Below are positions 43,290-51,741 of a stretch of DNA of 64,000 nucleotides, piece by piece. The notes under the pieces were generated by a model that worked only from the letters and a program-made list of their open reading frames with translations, did no database searches and was not told the DNA's origin. The number at the start of each line of letters is the position of its first letter. The first letter of the stretch is position 1. The DNA is from Phycisphaerae bacterium RAS1. Its GTDB lineage: Bacteria > Planctomycetota > Phycisphaerae > UBA1845 > Fen-1342. The stretch is taken from positions 310,001 to 374,000 of the forward strand of contig SMLU01000001.1 in NCBI GenBank assembly GCA_007859745.1, in the 5' to 3' direction. The translations under genes and the position numbers were made by a program.

Positions 43290-44357
43290 TTATCGCCGCT
43301 GGCGCATGAGCAACGCCGCAAGGCCGAGAAGGGTGATCGTCGCCGGCTCCGGAATCGCCGCCGCGCCGACGAAAATGCCGCCCGTGTAGGACGGCCCGAA
43401 GGGCAGCAAGCCGTCCAGCGGCGTGCCTCCCGTCGAGAAGATCCCAAGCTGCCCGGCGGAGGGCTCGCCCAGCGCCGCGGCGAGGTAGGGCGTGCCGTCG
43501 CCGGCGACGTCTCCGGTCGCGACGCGGACGCCGCCAGTGAAACCGGTGAATGCAAAGAAGTTTGCGGAAAGCTGGCCGGTCGCGCCGTCGAAGACTTTTA
43601 CGTGTCCGTGGGGTGCGCCGGCTCCCGCGCCGGTGATGATGTCGGCCAGGCCGTCGCCATTGACATCGCCCGCGGCGACGTACACGCCGCCGCTGAATCC
43701 GTCGTACGAGAAGAAGCTGCGCAGCTCCTGTCCGGTGCTGCCGTCGAAGACCTTGACGTGTCCGCCCGGGCCGCCGCCGGCGCCGGTGATGATGTCGTCG
43801 AAGCCGTCGTCGTTCACGTCAGCGCTGGCGACGCGCACGCCGCCGGTGAACGACGCGCCATACGCCAGAAAGCTGCGAATCTCCTGGCCGTTGACGCCGT
43901 CGAAGACCTTGACGTGTCCGGCGGCGCCGGCGTCCGTGCCGGTGACGATATCGGGCCGCCCGTCGCCGCTCACGTCGCCGGCGGCGACGAAGACGCCACC
44001 CGAGAAGCCGAAGTCGTAGGCGAAGAAATTTCGAAAGAGCGCGCCGCTGACGCCGTCATAGGCTTGCACGTTTCCGCCCGCAGCTCCCGGCCCCGCGCCG
44101 GCAAGTACGTCGGGATGGCCGTCGCCATTCAGATCGCCCGCGGCCACGCGCACACCGCCCGAGAAACCGCCGAAGGGCGAGAGCGTGAGCACGGGACTTC
44201 CGCTGGCGTCAAACGCCCGCAACTGCCCGGGGACGCCGGAGTCGGTCCCCGCCACCAGCATCACGTCGGCGCGGGCGACGGTGAATGAGGCGGCGGCGGC
44301 GCTGAGGGCCGCCGCGCGCAGAAGCGCGGAGCGAGCGATGGTCCGATACATGCGCAT
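43290..44357 (-). CDS. Secreted FG-GAP repeat protein with PEP-CTERM tag
   Basis: 355 residues with a GAGGAT before the start and a signal peptide ending ARA. Six or seven repeats of about 45 residues, each with V(F/Y)VAAGDVNGDGLADIITG and GHVKVFDG, form an FG-GAP/integrin-type beta-propeller with calcium loops. The C-terminus IPEPATITLLGLAALLMRQR is a PEP-CTERM sorting signal, cut by exosortase and linked to EPS-associated export. No exosortase gene is in the window. The repeats are nearly identical, indicating recent expansion or gene conversion. Confidence 0.88.
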   Translation of the reverse strand: MRMYRTIARSALLRAAALSAAAASFTVARADVMLVAGTDSGVPGQLRAFDASGSPVLTLSPFGGFSGGVRVAAGDLNGDGHPDVLAGAGPGAAGGNVQAYDGVSGALFRNFFAYDFGFSGGVFVAAGDVSGDGRPDIVTGTDAGAAGHVKVFDGVNGQEIRSFLAYGASFTGGVRVASADVNDDGFDDIITGAGGGPGGHVKVFDGSTGQELRSFFSYDGFSGGVYVAAGDVNGDGLADIITGAGAGAPHGHVKVFDGATGQLSANFFAFTGFTGGVRVATGDVAGDGTPYLAAALGEPSAGQLGIFSTGGTPLDGLLPFGPSYTGGIFVGAAAIPEPATITLLGLAALLMRQRR

Positions 44358-44594
44358 GAAATCCTCGCTGCGGGAGTCCTCTGTGAAAGACGTTGTGCTG
44401 AGAATGCTAGGATCGCTTTTCGGCGAGATTCAAGTTCGGTCCGTGGAATTGTCGCCGCGCGGCCCGTTGTCAGCGGTTTTGCGAAATTTGTGTCAGGTTC
44501 GTCCGTTGCCTGACTATTCTGGTTAGGCAGGGTGTTCACGCTGCTCTGCACTGCCGCCGAAGGCCCCTTTTCTTGTTGTGCATGGGAGATTGCC

Positions 44595-47500
44595 GTGCGT
44601 ACTCGTAGGCTGTTATCGGTCTGTCTCGCGCTTGGGTTCGCCACTTCTTTCGTCTCGTCGACCGTCGCGGAGAATGCCGTGACCAACGGCGATTTCTCGC
44701 AGGGCCTCGGCGGCTGGACAACGCATATCGTGACGACTTCATTCGGCGGGACGTTTCCGCAGTTCGGCGCCACCGGACATGGCCACTGCGTCGCCGCATC
44801 GTACGGAGACTCGGCCAACATCAACGTCCCAAGCGGCGCGGTCGGCTATATCGAGCAGACCGTCACGCTGCCGGAAGGAACTGTGACGCTCACGTTCAAA
44901 ACCTGGGGGGAAGACGATCCCACTGATGTCACCGTGTTTATCGTCAACGCCGGCGGAAGCTCGACCCTGGTCGATTCGTTCAGCCCGCCCTCTCTTTTTC
45001 AATGCCAGGGCTTTTTTGACTGCGCCTGCGTCAGCAGCGTTCCCGGAAGCCGCAGCGTCGACCTCTCGTCGTTTCACGGTCAGACGGTGCGGCTGCAATT
45101 CCGCGCCACCAGCGGCGGCGTCAACGGTACGTTCGCGCTGTTCGACGACATCGTGATTGACGGCGATCCGGCCCAATTGACGGCGACGCTCACAGCATCG
45201 GCGACCGCGGTCGTGCCTGGCGATGACGTGGAGTTGACGCTGGTTGTTCGCAATCCCGGCGGACTGACGATCAACAACCTGATGGTTCCCGCGGAGCTGA
45301 CCCGCACCGGCGAAGGGACGGCGTTCAAGAGCGTTTCGTCGCCGCCGCTGGCGCCGATGGCGCTGGCGCCCGGCGCTCAGCAGACGTTTCAATACATCTA
45401 CGTGGCGTCTCAGGCCGGTCCGGTGACGTTCAGTGCGCAGGCCACGGGCGTCGCCAACATCACCAACGACAACATCAGTTCCAACGTGGCGATGAGCGCC
45501 GTCGTGAATATCCAGCTTTCGCCGCTGGTCGCCGTGCTGACCGCCACGCCGACCGAGCTTGAAATCAAGGATGAAATGGACGTGGTGCTGCGGTTGACGA
45601 ACAGCGGCGTGGGCCCGATCAAGGCGGTTACATCGCCGGTTAAGCTGATCGAAGCGGGCGACGCCCAATTCGAGACATTGTCCGGTCCGGAGCCGGCGCT
45701 GATCGACGAACTCGCGGCGGGCGCGTCGGCGGACGTTCGCTATCGCCTGAAAGCCAAGGGCGCCGGCACGGTGGTCCTGACCGGCGAAGCGACCGGCATG
45801 CAAGGCGATCAGGCCATTCGCTCAAACGCCGCCGCCACCGAGAACATTCAGGTGCAGGGTCTGGAAGTTCGGATGCTGGAGCCGGTGCAGGTTGTCTACG
45901 GCGTCGATCTCGTCGCGGGCAAGCCGACGCTGGTTCGCGCCACGCTGGTGAGCGGGTTTGTCGAGAAGAAATCGATCGACGTGTTGCTGGAAGTCGAAGA
46001 CCCGGCGGGAGCGGGATTCAGCGAGCGAGTCACGATCGAGCTTGATCCGGGTGACAACGCCGTGTTGCTGCCGCGAACCGGCCACTTCGCGCTGGGCGGT
46101 CCGGGCAAGATCACCGTCACGCTCGATCCCGAGAACACGGCGACGCAGGAACAGGAGAGCAAGAAGCGCGAGGAAAGCCCCGCGGTCCATGTCATTGCGC
46201 CGCTCGGGCTGCGCCTGGCGCGGATGACCGTTACGAACGTCTCTACGCTGGACATTTTCACCGGCGAGCCGGTCATCCAGACCGCCATCGCGCCGGACCT
46301 CGCCACCGTTCTGCCCTCGGCCGAGGCGGCGATTGAATTCCTGAACGCGGTCTATCCACTTCCGGCGTTCGAAAACGCGGCCGGCCTGTTCTACCCGAAT
46401 GCGGTCGAGGTCAGCGGCCGGCACATTCTGATTCCGGTGACCAGCAGGATTCTCAACTACCTGAGCCAATTTGGAAGGTTGAATTATGCGGAGAAGCTGA
46501 TCGCATATACGCCCGACCTTGCCAAGTACCACACGGGTAAGGTCATTGGTAAATCGACGCTGTGGGATGGGCTGGGCGGCGACGACGCCAACACCACCGG
46601 CGAGGCGAAACGCAACGGCAAGGCTGGAATGGTCACGCCCTACATGATCCCCGGGAATACGCGCACGATCACGCCGGGCATCGTCGCGCACGAGCTGGGT
46701 CACACCTTCGGCTTGCCGCTTCCGCAGAACGGCTCGCCCTGCGGCGTGTTCACGACGTGCGAGGAGTACGCGCGTTTCGGCGAGGGCGGCCGAGCGGCGG
46801 GGGAGGGCGTCTGGGTGCGCGGCCGTGATTTCGGCCTGACCGACGAACAGATCAAGATTCCGGCGAGCGCGCGAAACTTCATGGGTGTGAATCCGCTCTT
46901 CCGGGACGGGCCGAAGATCTTCACGTGGGTCGCCAAGGACGATTACGAGCACCTGCTGTCGAAGATGCGCAGCCTGTTTCGCGATCCCGAGGCTTTGCTC
47001 ATCAGTTTCGAAATCTCGCAGGCCGGCGAAGTGACCCCGCAGCCGTGGTACACGTTCTGGACCAGCGACCTGTCTGAGAGCGACGACGAAGGCACGCACG
47101 CGGTGCGCCTGCTCGACGCCGAGGGCCGGGTGCTGGCCGAGCACAAGTTCTCGCCGACGTTCATTCGTGAAACTGAGCCGGCTATGGAAGATCCGACGGT
47201 GGACGCGACCGCGGTCACGATGGCGATCAAACGGCCGAGCGGGCTGGCACAGATCGAGATCGTCGCCGGCGACGAGATCGTCTTCGAACGTGACGTGACC
47301 GCCAGCGCGCCGGTCGTCGAAGTAATCGCCCCGGAAGGCGGCGAGACGCTCGCCGCCGGCAAATCGTTCACGCTGAGCTGGAAGGGCAGCGACGCCGACG
47401 GCGACGCGCTTCACTACGCGCTCTCATTCAGCGACGACAATGGCGCCACCTGGTCTCCCGTCGTTGTCGATTTGGACAAGCCCGAATTCGACTGGACGGC

Positions 47501-48119
47501 GCCGGATGCGCCGACGCGTTTCGGCCTCATCCGCATTTTCGCGACCGACGGCGTTAACACGTTTGACATTACCACCCAGCCGTTCACGATCACCGGCAGC
47601 GGCGAGAGCTCCGGACGCACCGGGCTGCTGGCCAGCGCGGGCCCCGGACAACAGGTGAAGGTCGGAGCAAAGGTCACGCTTGATGGCCGCGCCAGTCGCG
47701 ACACTTCCGATCTCGATGCCGTCCTGACCCATCAGTGGCGTACGGTGGGCGTACCGACGGCGGACCGCGTCGAGCTCTCGGATGCGACGGCCGCGACGCC
47801 GACCTTCACCGCCGCGGCCGAGGGTCGATACCTGTTCGAGCTGGTCGTAAGCAAGGGGGGCCAGCAGAGCAAGCCGTCGCTGGTCACGATTACGGCGCTG
47901 GCGGGCGAAGTCGTCCAGCCGCCGACGCGTCGCGTCGCGCCGGCGAAAACGGACACCGCCGCGGGAGCGCCCGACGACGAGTCACCGGTCGATCTCATGC
48001 AGCCGGACGCCTGCGGGGCGGGCGCGTGCGGGGCGGGCGTGAGCGCCTTCATGCCGCTGATGTTCTCGGCGCTGCTCGGAATGAAGCGTCGCCCGCGTCG
48101 CCAGCCGAACAGGCGGTAG
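44595..48119 (+). CDS. Large secreted zincin-like protein with Cys-Gly C-terminal tag
   Basis: 1174 residues from a GTG at 44595 (GGGAGA six bases upstream). Signal peptide RLLSVCLALGFATSFVSSTVA, then a carbohydrate-binding-like domain (NAVTNGDFSQGLGGWTTH), two or more CARDB-like beta domains (VPGDDVELTLVVRNPG, IKDEMDVVLRLTNSG), and a zincin motif HELGHTFGL at His699 without the usual third ligand at the metzincin position. Ig/PKD-like domains follow. The end is PDACGAGACGAGVSAFMPLM, a hydrophobic run and RRPRRQPNRR: a C-terminal sorting signal with cysteines. Probably a surface protease or an inactive relative. Confidence 0.78.
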   Translation: MRTRRLLSVCLALGFATSFVSSTVAENAVTNGDFSQGLGGWTTHIVTTSFGGTFPQFGATGHGHCVAASYGDSANINVPSGAVGYIEQTVTLPEGTVTLTFKTWGEDDPTDVTVFIVNAGGSSTLVDSFSPPSLFQCQGFFDCACVSSVPGSRSVDLSSFHGQTVRLQFRATSGGVNGTFALFDDIVIDGDPAQLTATLTASATAVVPGDDVELTLVVRNPGGLTINNLMVPAELTRTGEGTAFKSVSSPPLAPMALAPGAQQTFQYIYVASQAGPVTFSAQATGVANITNDNISSNVAMSAVVNIQLSPLVAVLTATPTELEIKDEMDVVLRLTNSGVGPIKAVTSPVKLIEAGDAQFETLSGPEPALIDELAAGASADVRYRLKAKGAGTVVLTGEATGMQGDQAIRSNAAATENIQVQGLEVRMLEPVQVVYGVDLVAGKPTLVRATLVSGFVEKKSIDVLLEVEDPAGAGFSERVTIELDPGDNAVLLPRTGHFALGGPGKITVTLDPENTATQEQESKKREESPAVHVIAPLGLRLARMTVTNVSTLDIFTGEPVIQTAIAPDLATVLPSAEAAIEFLNAVYPLPAFENAAGLFYPNAVEVSGRHILIPVTSRILNYLSQFGRLNYAEKLIAYTPDLAKYHTGKVIGKSTLWDGLGGDDANTTGEAKRNGKAGMVTPYMIPGNTRTITPGIVAHELGHTFGLPLPQNGSPCGVFTTCEEYARFGEGGRAAGEGVWVRGRDFGLTDEQIKIPASARNFMGVNPLFRDGPKIFTWVAKDDYEHLLSKMRSLFRDPEALLISFEISQAGEVTPQPWYTFWTSDLSESDDEGTHAVRLLDAEGRVLAEHKFSPTFIRETEPAMEDPTVDATAVTMAIKRPSGLAQIEIVAGDEIVFERDVTASAPVVEVIAPEGGETLAAGKSFTLSWKGSDADGDALHYALSFSDDNGATWSPVVVDLDKPEFDWTAPDAPTRFGLIRIFATDGVNTFDITTQPFTITGSGESSGRTGLLASAGPGQQVKVGAKVTLDGRASRDTSDLDAVLTHQWRTVGVPTADRVELSDATAATPTFTAAAEGRYLFELVVSKGGQQSKPSLVTITALAGEVVQPPTRRVAPAKTDTAAGAPDDESPVDLMQPDACGAGACGAGVSAFMPLMFSALLGMKRRPRRQPNRR

Positions 48120-48555
48120 TCGCGCGGAGTACGGTGGCGCCGTGCGGGGACCGGGCCGGTCTTCGGAGCAGGTCGGCGGATATCAATCGCCCGAATACTC
48201 GCGCACCGTCGGCTGGGATTGCCGTCGCCCAGCCGCCGTCGCAACACGGATGCCAGTTCACGAGGCCGGTTTCCGCCGTCCAGCGAAAGGGCTTTTCCAT
48301 CCCGCCGTCAGCGGCATATCCGACGACAACCGAGCCGTCGGCGGACAGGCCAATTGCCTCACTCGATATCGGCTGCCCGTCGAAATCGCCCAGCGCGACG
48401 ATCCCTGATCCGACGGCCCATCGGAATGGGTTGTCGTTGTCGAAAACGCCCGCCACGACGCGACCATCGTCGGAAATCGCGATGTTGCCGATCAAAATCA
48501 CGATCAAAACCGAACTGGATGCCACCGGCGTCACTCGCAAGGCCCTCCGCCGCAC
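48049..48555 (-). pseudogene. Fragment of a HAF-repeat/extracellular repeat protein
   Basis: An open frame of 168 codons. The part coded by about 48192-48489 has GNIAISDDGRVVAGVFDND, PFRWAVGSG, IGLSADGSVVVGYA and PFRWTAETGLVNW, the repeats of HAF-family exported proteins. The first 22 codons lack a signal peptide, and the last 45 run into the end of the metalloprotease gene on the other strand with no family resemblance. Full members have several more repeats and usually a sorting tag. Most likely a gene remnant. Confidence 0.5.
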
Positions 48556-48606
48556 GCCTGAATTGTACCCGATCGGGAGGCGGAAATCGCGCGCAATCGC
48601 GGCGAA

Positions 48607-48665
48607 TGGTGGGCAATGCCCACGCTACAAGTTCGAAGAACCGCTCCCTCACGGTCGCGGCTCGG
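48607..48665. repeat. Two partial hairpin elements
   Basis: GGTGGGCAATGCCCACGCTA continuing to CAA (48607-48629) is an inverted GTAG hairpin of GTGGGC type. Next, ACCGCTCCCTCACGGTCGCG and GCTCGG (48640-48665) is one end of the 61-bp element in reverse orientation; the other half is missing. Confidence 0.65.
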
Positions 48666-48726
48666 ACAGACCGCTTCCTAGCGGGCGTGCCGCTGCTTCG
48701 GCCGCGCGGCCGGCGGCGACGTGGTT

Positions 48727-48732
48727 TACAAT
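48727..48732 (+). promoter_or_regulatory. -10-like TACAAT for the thioesterase gene
   Basis: TACAAT within GTTTACAATGCCGCC, the same string as before the S9 peptidase, 38 bases before the ATG at 48771. Confidence 0.35.
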
Positions 48733-48770
48733 GCCGCCGGATGTAAGCCTGCTTGGAGGACGCCGACGGT

Positions 48771-49181
48771 ATGCCGACGCCGATTTCCACGTGCGACGTC
48801 GAGATTCGCGTGCGCTACGCCGAAACCGACGCGATGGGCTACCTGCACCACGCCAACTACTTCGTGTACTTCGAAATCGGCCGGACGGAGCTGCTGCGGC
48901 GCAACGGGCTGACGTATCGCGAAATGGAGGAGCGCGGCTTCTTCTACGTCGTTGCCAAGCTGGAGTGCCGCTTCCGCGCCCCCGCTCGCTACGACGACCT
49001 GCTCACGCTGACCACGTCCACCACGCGGCTCTCGCCGTTTCGCGTTGATCACGCCTATCGCGTTTCGCGCGGGCAGACGCTGCTGACCGAGGCCACGTCC
49101 ACGATCGTCTGCGTCGGCCGCGAAGGCAAGCCGGCGCCGCTGCCGGATGACATCTTTGCGGCGCTGAGCGGAGGGACGTAG
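48771..49181 (+). CDS. Acyl-CoA thioesterase, 4HBT/YbgC-like hotdog fold
   Basis: 136 residues from the ATG at 48771; a GGAGGA lies 12-17 bases upstream, rather far. RVRYAETDAMGYLHHANYFVYFEIGRTELL is the hallmark of 4-hydroxybenzoyl-CoA thioesterase/YbgC proteins, with the catalytic Asp in AETDAMG. A TTG at 48753 in frame would give MEDADG first. It hydrolyses acyl-CoA thioesters; the acyl chain is unknown. YbgC relatives often sit with tol-pal genes; none are here. Confidence 0.9.
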   Translation: MPTPISTCDVEIRVRYAETDAMGYLHHANYFVYFEIGRTELLRRNGLTYREMEERGFFYVVAKLECRFRAPARYDDLLTLTTSTTRLSPFRVDHAYRVSRGQTLLTEATSTIVCVGREGKPAPLPDDIFAALSGGT

Positions 49182-49240
49182 CAGCCGGTCGCCAGAGGCT
49201 GCCTTAGCCGGCCGTTGAAATAGGGCGTGCTTGACCGATC

Positions 49241-49313
49241 GTAGCGTCGAACCTCCGCGTCCGACGGTGTTTCAGCGGTTTTCACGCCGTCGGACACGGA
49301 GGTCCGACGCTAC
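49241..49313. repeat. Face-to-face GTAG hairpin pair (CGTCGGACC type)
   Basis: GTAGCGTCGAACCTCCGCGT and CCGACGG (49241-49267), a 19-base spacer, and the inverted copy CCGTCGGACACGGAGGTCCG and ACGCTAC (to 49313). The layout is the same as at 6571-6632. Confidence 0.85.
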
Positions 49314-49344
49314 AGGCGTTTTTAAAGGGGTGTTAGGATTCATT

Positions 49345-49405
49345 CCGAGCCGCGACCGTGAGGGAGCGGAGGCTTGAAAACCGCTTGCTCACGCGCGCGG
49401 CTCGG
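49345..49405 (+). repeat. 61-bp inverted-end element
   Basis: CCGAGCCGCGACCGTGAGGG ... CGCGGCTCGG, nearly identical to the copy at 21376. It lies between the thioesterase gene and the end of a dockerin-like gene on the other strand. Confidence 0.9.
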
Positions 49406-49447
49406 ATCGAAATGGCGGCTTGGGGCGGGGGCCCACTCGCGCGCCGC

Positions 49448-49876
49448 TCATCCGCCGATCAACAGATCCACAAACGGGTTGATATCGAGCACGTTCACAT
49501 TGCCGTCGCCATCGATGTCACCGTTGTCGCGGTTGCAGCCGGGGAACTGGGCCGCATACGCCGCCGGATCGAGGATCGCGAGGACGAACGGATTGACGTC
49601 CAGCAGGTTGAACACGCCATCGCAGTTCATGTCGCCCAGGACATCGCCGGCGACGGCGGCGCCGGGCCAGAAGCCGCCCTGGAGCACGAACGAGCCGGCG
49701 GCAAGCGTTCCGGCGTCGGGCTGTCCGATGGTTCCGCCGAGGGTGTAGCTGCCAGACGAGCTGAACGTCAACCCGCCGCCGTCGATCGTGTACCAGTTGA
49801 TCGCGAGCTGCCCGACGGCCGGCGGAGCCGCGCACGCGAACGCCACGAACGCCAGCAATGCAAGTGCACTTCTCAT
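49448..49876 (-). CDS. Small secreted protein with dockerin-like tail
   Basis: 142 residues from the ATG at 49876 (GGGAGA upstream), with a signal peptide (LALLAFVAFACAAPPAVG). The mature start NWYTIDGGGLTFSSSGSYTLGGTIGQPDAGTLAAGSFVLQGGFWPG is a short beta domain common in secreted planctomycete proteins. From GDMNCDGVFNLLDVNPFVLA the 62-residue dockerin-like module follows, ending DLLIGG. The longer frame to 50131 is a shadow. Function unknown; probably a cell-surface or matrix protein. Confidence 0.85.
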   Translation of the reverse strand: MRSALALLAFVAFACAAPPAVGQLAINWYTIDGGGLTFSSSGSYTLGGTIGQPDAGTLAAGSFVLQGGFWPGAAVAGDVLGDMNCDGVFNLLDVNPFVLAILDPAAYAAQFPGCNRDNGDIDGDGNVNVLDINPFVDLLIGG

Positions 49877-49942
49877 TTCCAATCTCCCATTTGTGATTTC
49901 TTGATTCTTTGTCGGGTGAGCACTGCCCACCATACGCCGCTC

Positions 49943-50040
49943 GTAGGGTGGGCCGTGCCCACCATTCGCCTCCGGACACCTCGGTCCGACCCGACGGACC
50001 GGCCGGGGCGGCCGGGCTACACGCGGCCGTCCGACGCTAC
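49943..50040. repeat. Cluster of hairpin pieces
   Basis: GTAGGGTGGGCCGTGCCCAC (49943-49962), then GGTCCGACCCGACGGACCGG, GGGGCGGCCGGGCTAC (to 50020) and CCGTCCGACGCTAC (to 50040). These are parts of three different GTAG hairpin types joined end to end. The last overlaps the end of the protease gene. Confidence 0.65.
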
Positions 50041-51701
50041 GGCACGCCGATGCGCGCCACTCCGCCGGCGCCTTCAATCCGCAATGGCCGGTTGAACGTA
50101 ATGTTCTCCACGTAGGCTCCAGGGTGAACAATCATGCGCAGGTTGTCCTGCCAGATGGCGTTGTACGCCATGCCGACCGTAAGGAACGGATTGGCGGCGC
50201 TGCCGTCCCACGGCGGCGTTAGATTGCTGTCATCGACATGCAGCGTGCCGCCGAGGTTCAGCCAGTAGATGATGTCCGGATAGGTCTGAGCAAATTCGCC
50301 GTACAGCAGGCACCAGTCTCCGGTGTGTGTGCAATCCTCGGCGTCGGGGCAGAGGCCGCAATGACCGTACAACTGTCCGATGATCTGGCCCGAAGTCGTG
50401 AACATGCCCGAGCCGCTGGAGCCGCCCTGCACGATTCCGTCGTCCGCGGTGTAGTAGGCGTAGTTGGTCTGCGAGAAGCAACTGCAATCCGTGTCGCAAA
50501 ACGTGACGTAGTGGCCGAACACTGCGCGCTTGTGCGACCCCTGCGGATGGTGAATGCCCACGTCGCCGATTTCTTCGTTCGTCGTCCAGCCGGCGAAGCC
50601 TCCACTTGCGGGCGGGTTGCCGTTCAGTCGTGCGAAGGTCGCGTCATTGCCGAAGTTCGCACCGGAGGTCGTCAGCAGCACACCGCCGTAGCTGTATTCC
50701 CACAGGTTAGAGTCGAGCGAACCGTTACAGATCAGCGTCTGGTAGTTCCAGCGGACCTCGAGCGTGTTGAACACGTCCTGGCTGTCAATGCAGTGATTGG
50801 CCGTCAGAAAATAGGGCACATAGGTGGCGGAGTCGTTGTCGGCCAGCAGCGTGCCGGTGCAGACGAAGTACTCGCCGTCGACGAGAAACCGCATGCGGCC
50901 GGTCGCCTGGCGTGCGGCCACGCTGACCGATTCACACATCACGTCCAGATGACAGGAGCACACGCCGACGCAGTCGCCGCGTTCCGGGTGACTGGGGATC
51001 GTGTCTTCATCGCGGTCGCAGTGAATCACGCGGCTCAGCACGAAATGGGGCTCCTCCGCACCGGTTACCTCAATGAACATAGTCTCGCCCGGGACGCTGG
51101 GCGACCAGAATTCGCCGTCGGCTTCCATCCCGGCGCCGCTGAGCGGGCCGCGGGCGACCAGCCGGCCGGAATCGTCAAAGCCATACACGATCGCCCGGCC
51201 GGCGCCGACGTCGAATTGTTGAAGCAATACGCGCATTTCGAGCGCGCCGGCGGATCGCACCGCCAGCGTCCAGACCCGCCGTCCGTCGTCCAGCGGCGTG
51301 ACAACCGCGTCGTCGGGCATTTGCAGCGGCTGAGCCAGCGTCCGAGCCAGGCCGACGCGTGGCGGAGCGGGGCGTTTGTCCTGATAGCGTCGCTGCGCCG
51401 CGGCGTCCGCGGCCTCGATTTCCTGCGGCGCGGGGCTGTCGAGCTCGACGAAGTTTCCGCCGCGCTGAAATGCCTCGGGCAGTCCGGTGCTGATCGGGAC
51501 GGGCAAGGCGTTGCGACGAAAGAACCCCTCGGGCAGCAGCTCCGCCGGGCGTTCGTCGATGAAACCCGGCGCGCCGCCGGCCGGCGTCGGTTGCGGCCCG
51601 GCGGCGACCGCGACGCGGAGCGCGGTCAACATGCCGAGTGCGGCTGACGGCGCCGTCCATCGTCGCAGCAGGCGGCACACGAATGCCAGTTTTGTATGCA
51701 T
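50037..51701 (-). CDS. Secreted trypsin-like (S1) protease with a beta-helix-like end
   Basis: 554 residues; TTGGAG lies about ten bases before the ATG. A signal/anchor and prodomain to about 220, then a trypsin fold related to lysyl endopeptidases: His in FLTANHCID, Asp in FGNDATFARL, Ser in GIVQGGSSGSGMF. Many cysteines (CDTDCSCF, CGLCPDAEDC) suggest disulphides. The last 60 residues (DNLRMIVHPGAYVENITFNR and PLRIEGAGGVARIGVP) look like the first turns of a pectate-lyase-like beta-helix that stops early, so the C-terminus may be truncated. No dockerin tail. Confidence 0.8.
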   Translation of the reverse strand: MHTKLAFVCRLLRRWTAPSAALGMLTALRVAVAAGPQPTPAGGAPGFIDERPAELLPEGFFRRNALPVPISTGLPEAFQRGGNFVELDSPAPQEIEAADAAAQRRYQDKRPAPPRVGLARTLAQPLQMPDDAVVTPLDDGRRVWTLAVRSAGALEMRVLLQQFDVGAGRAIVYGFDDSGRLVARGPLSGAGMEADGEFWSPSVPGETMFIEVTGAEEPHFVLSRVIHCDRDEDTIPSHPERGDCVGVCSCHLDVMCESVSVAARQATGRMRFLVDGEYFVCTGTLLADNDSATYVPYFLTANHCIDSQDVFNTLEVRWNYQTLICNGSLDSNLWEYSYGGVLLTTSGANFGNDATFARLNGNPPASGGFAGWTTNEEIGDVGIHHPQGSHKRAVFGHYVTFCDTDCSCFSQTNYAYYTADDGIVQGGSSGSGMFTTSGQIIGQLYGHCGLCPDAEDCTHTGDWCLLYGEFAQTYPDIIYWLNLGGTLHVDDSNLTPPWDGSAANPFLTVGMAYNAIWQDNLRMIVHPGAYVENITFNRPLRIEGAGGVARIGVP

Positions 51702-51741
51702 GCCAAATACTCCAAGTGACCTAGTGCGCTGCCGGCCGGCG

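Noticed and set aside
45822-47414. 530-codon minus-strand open frame
   Set aside because: Shadow of the zincin-like gene; composition is that of an antisense frame.
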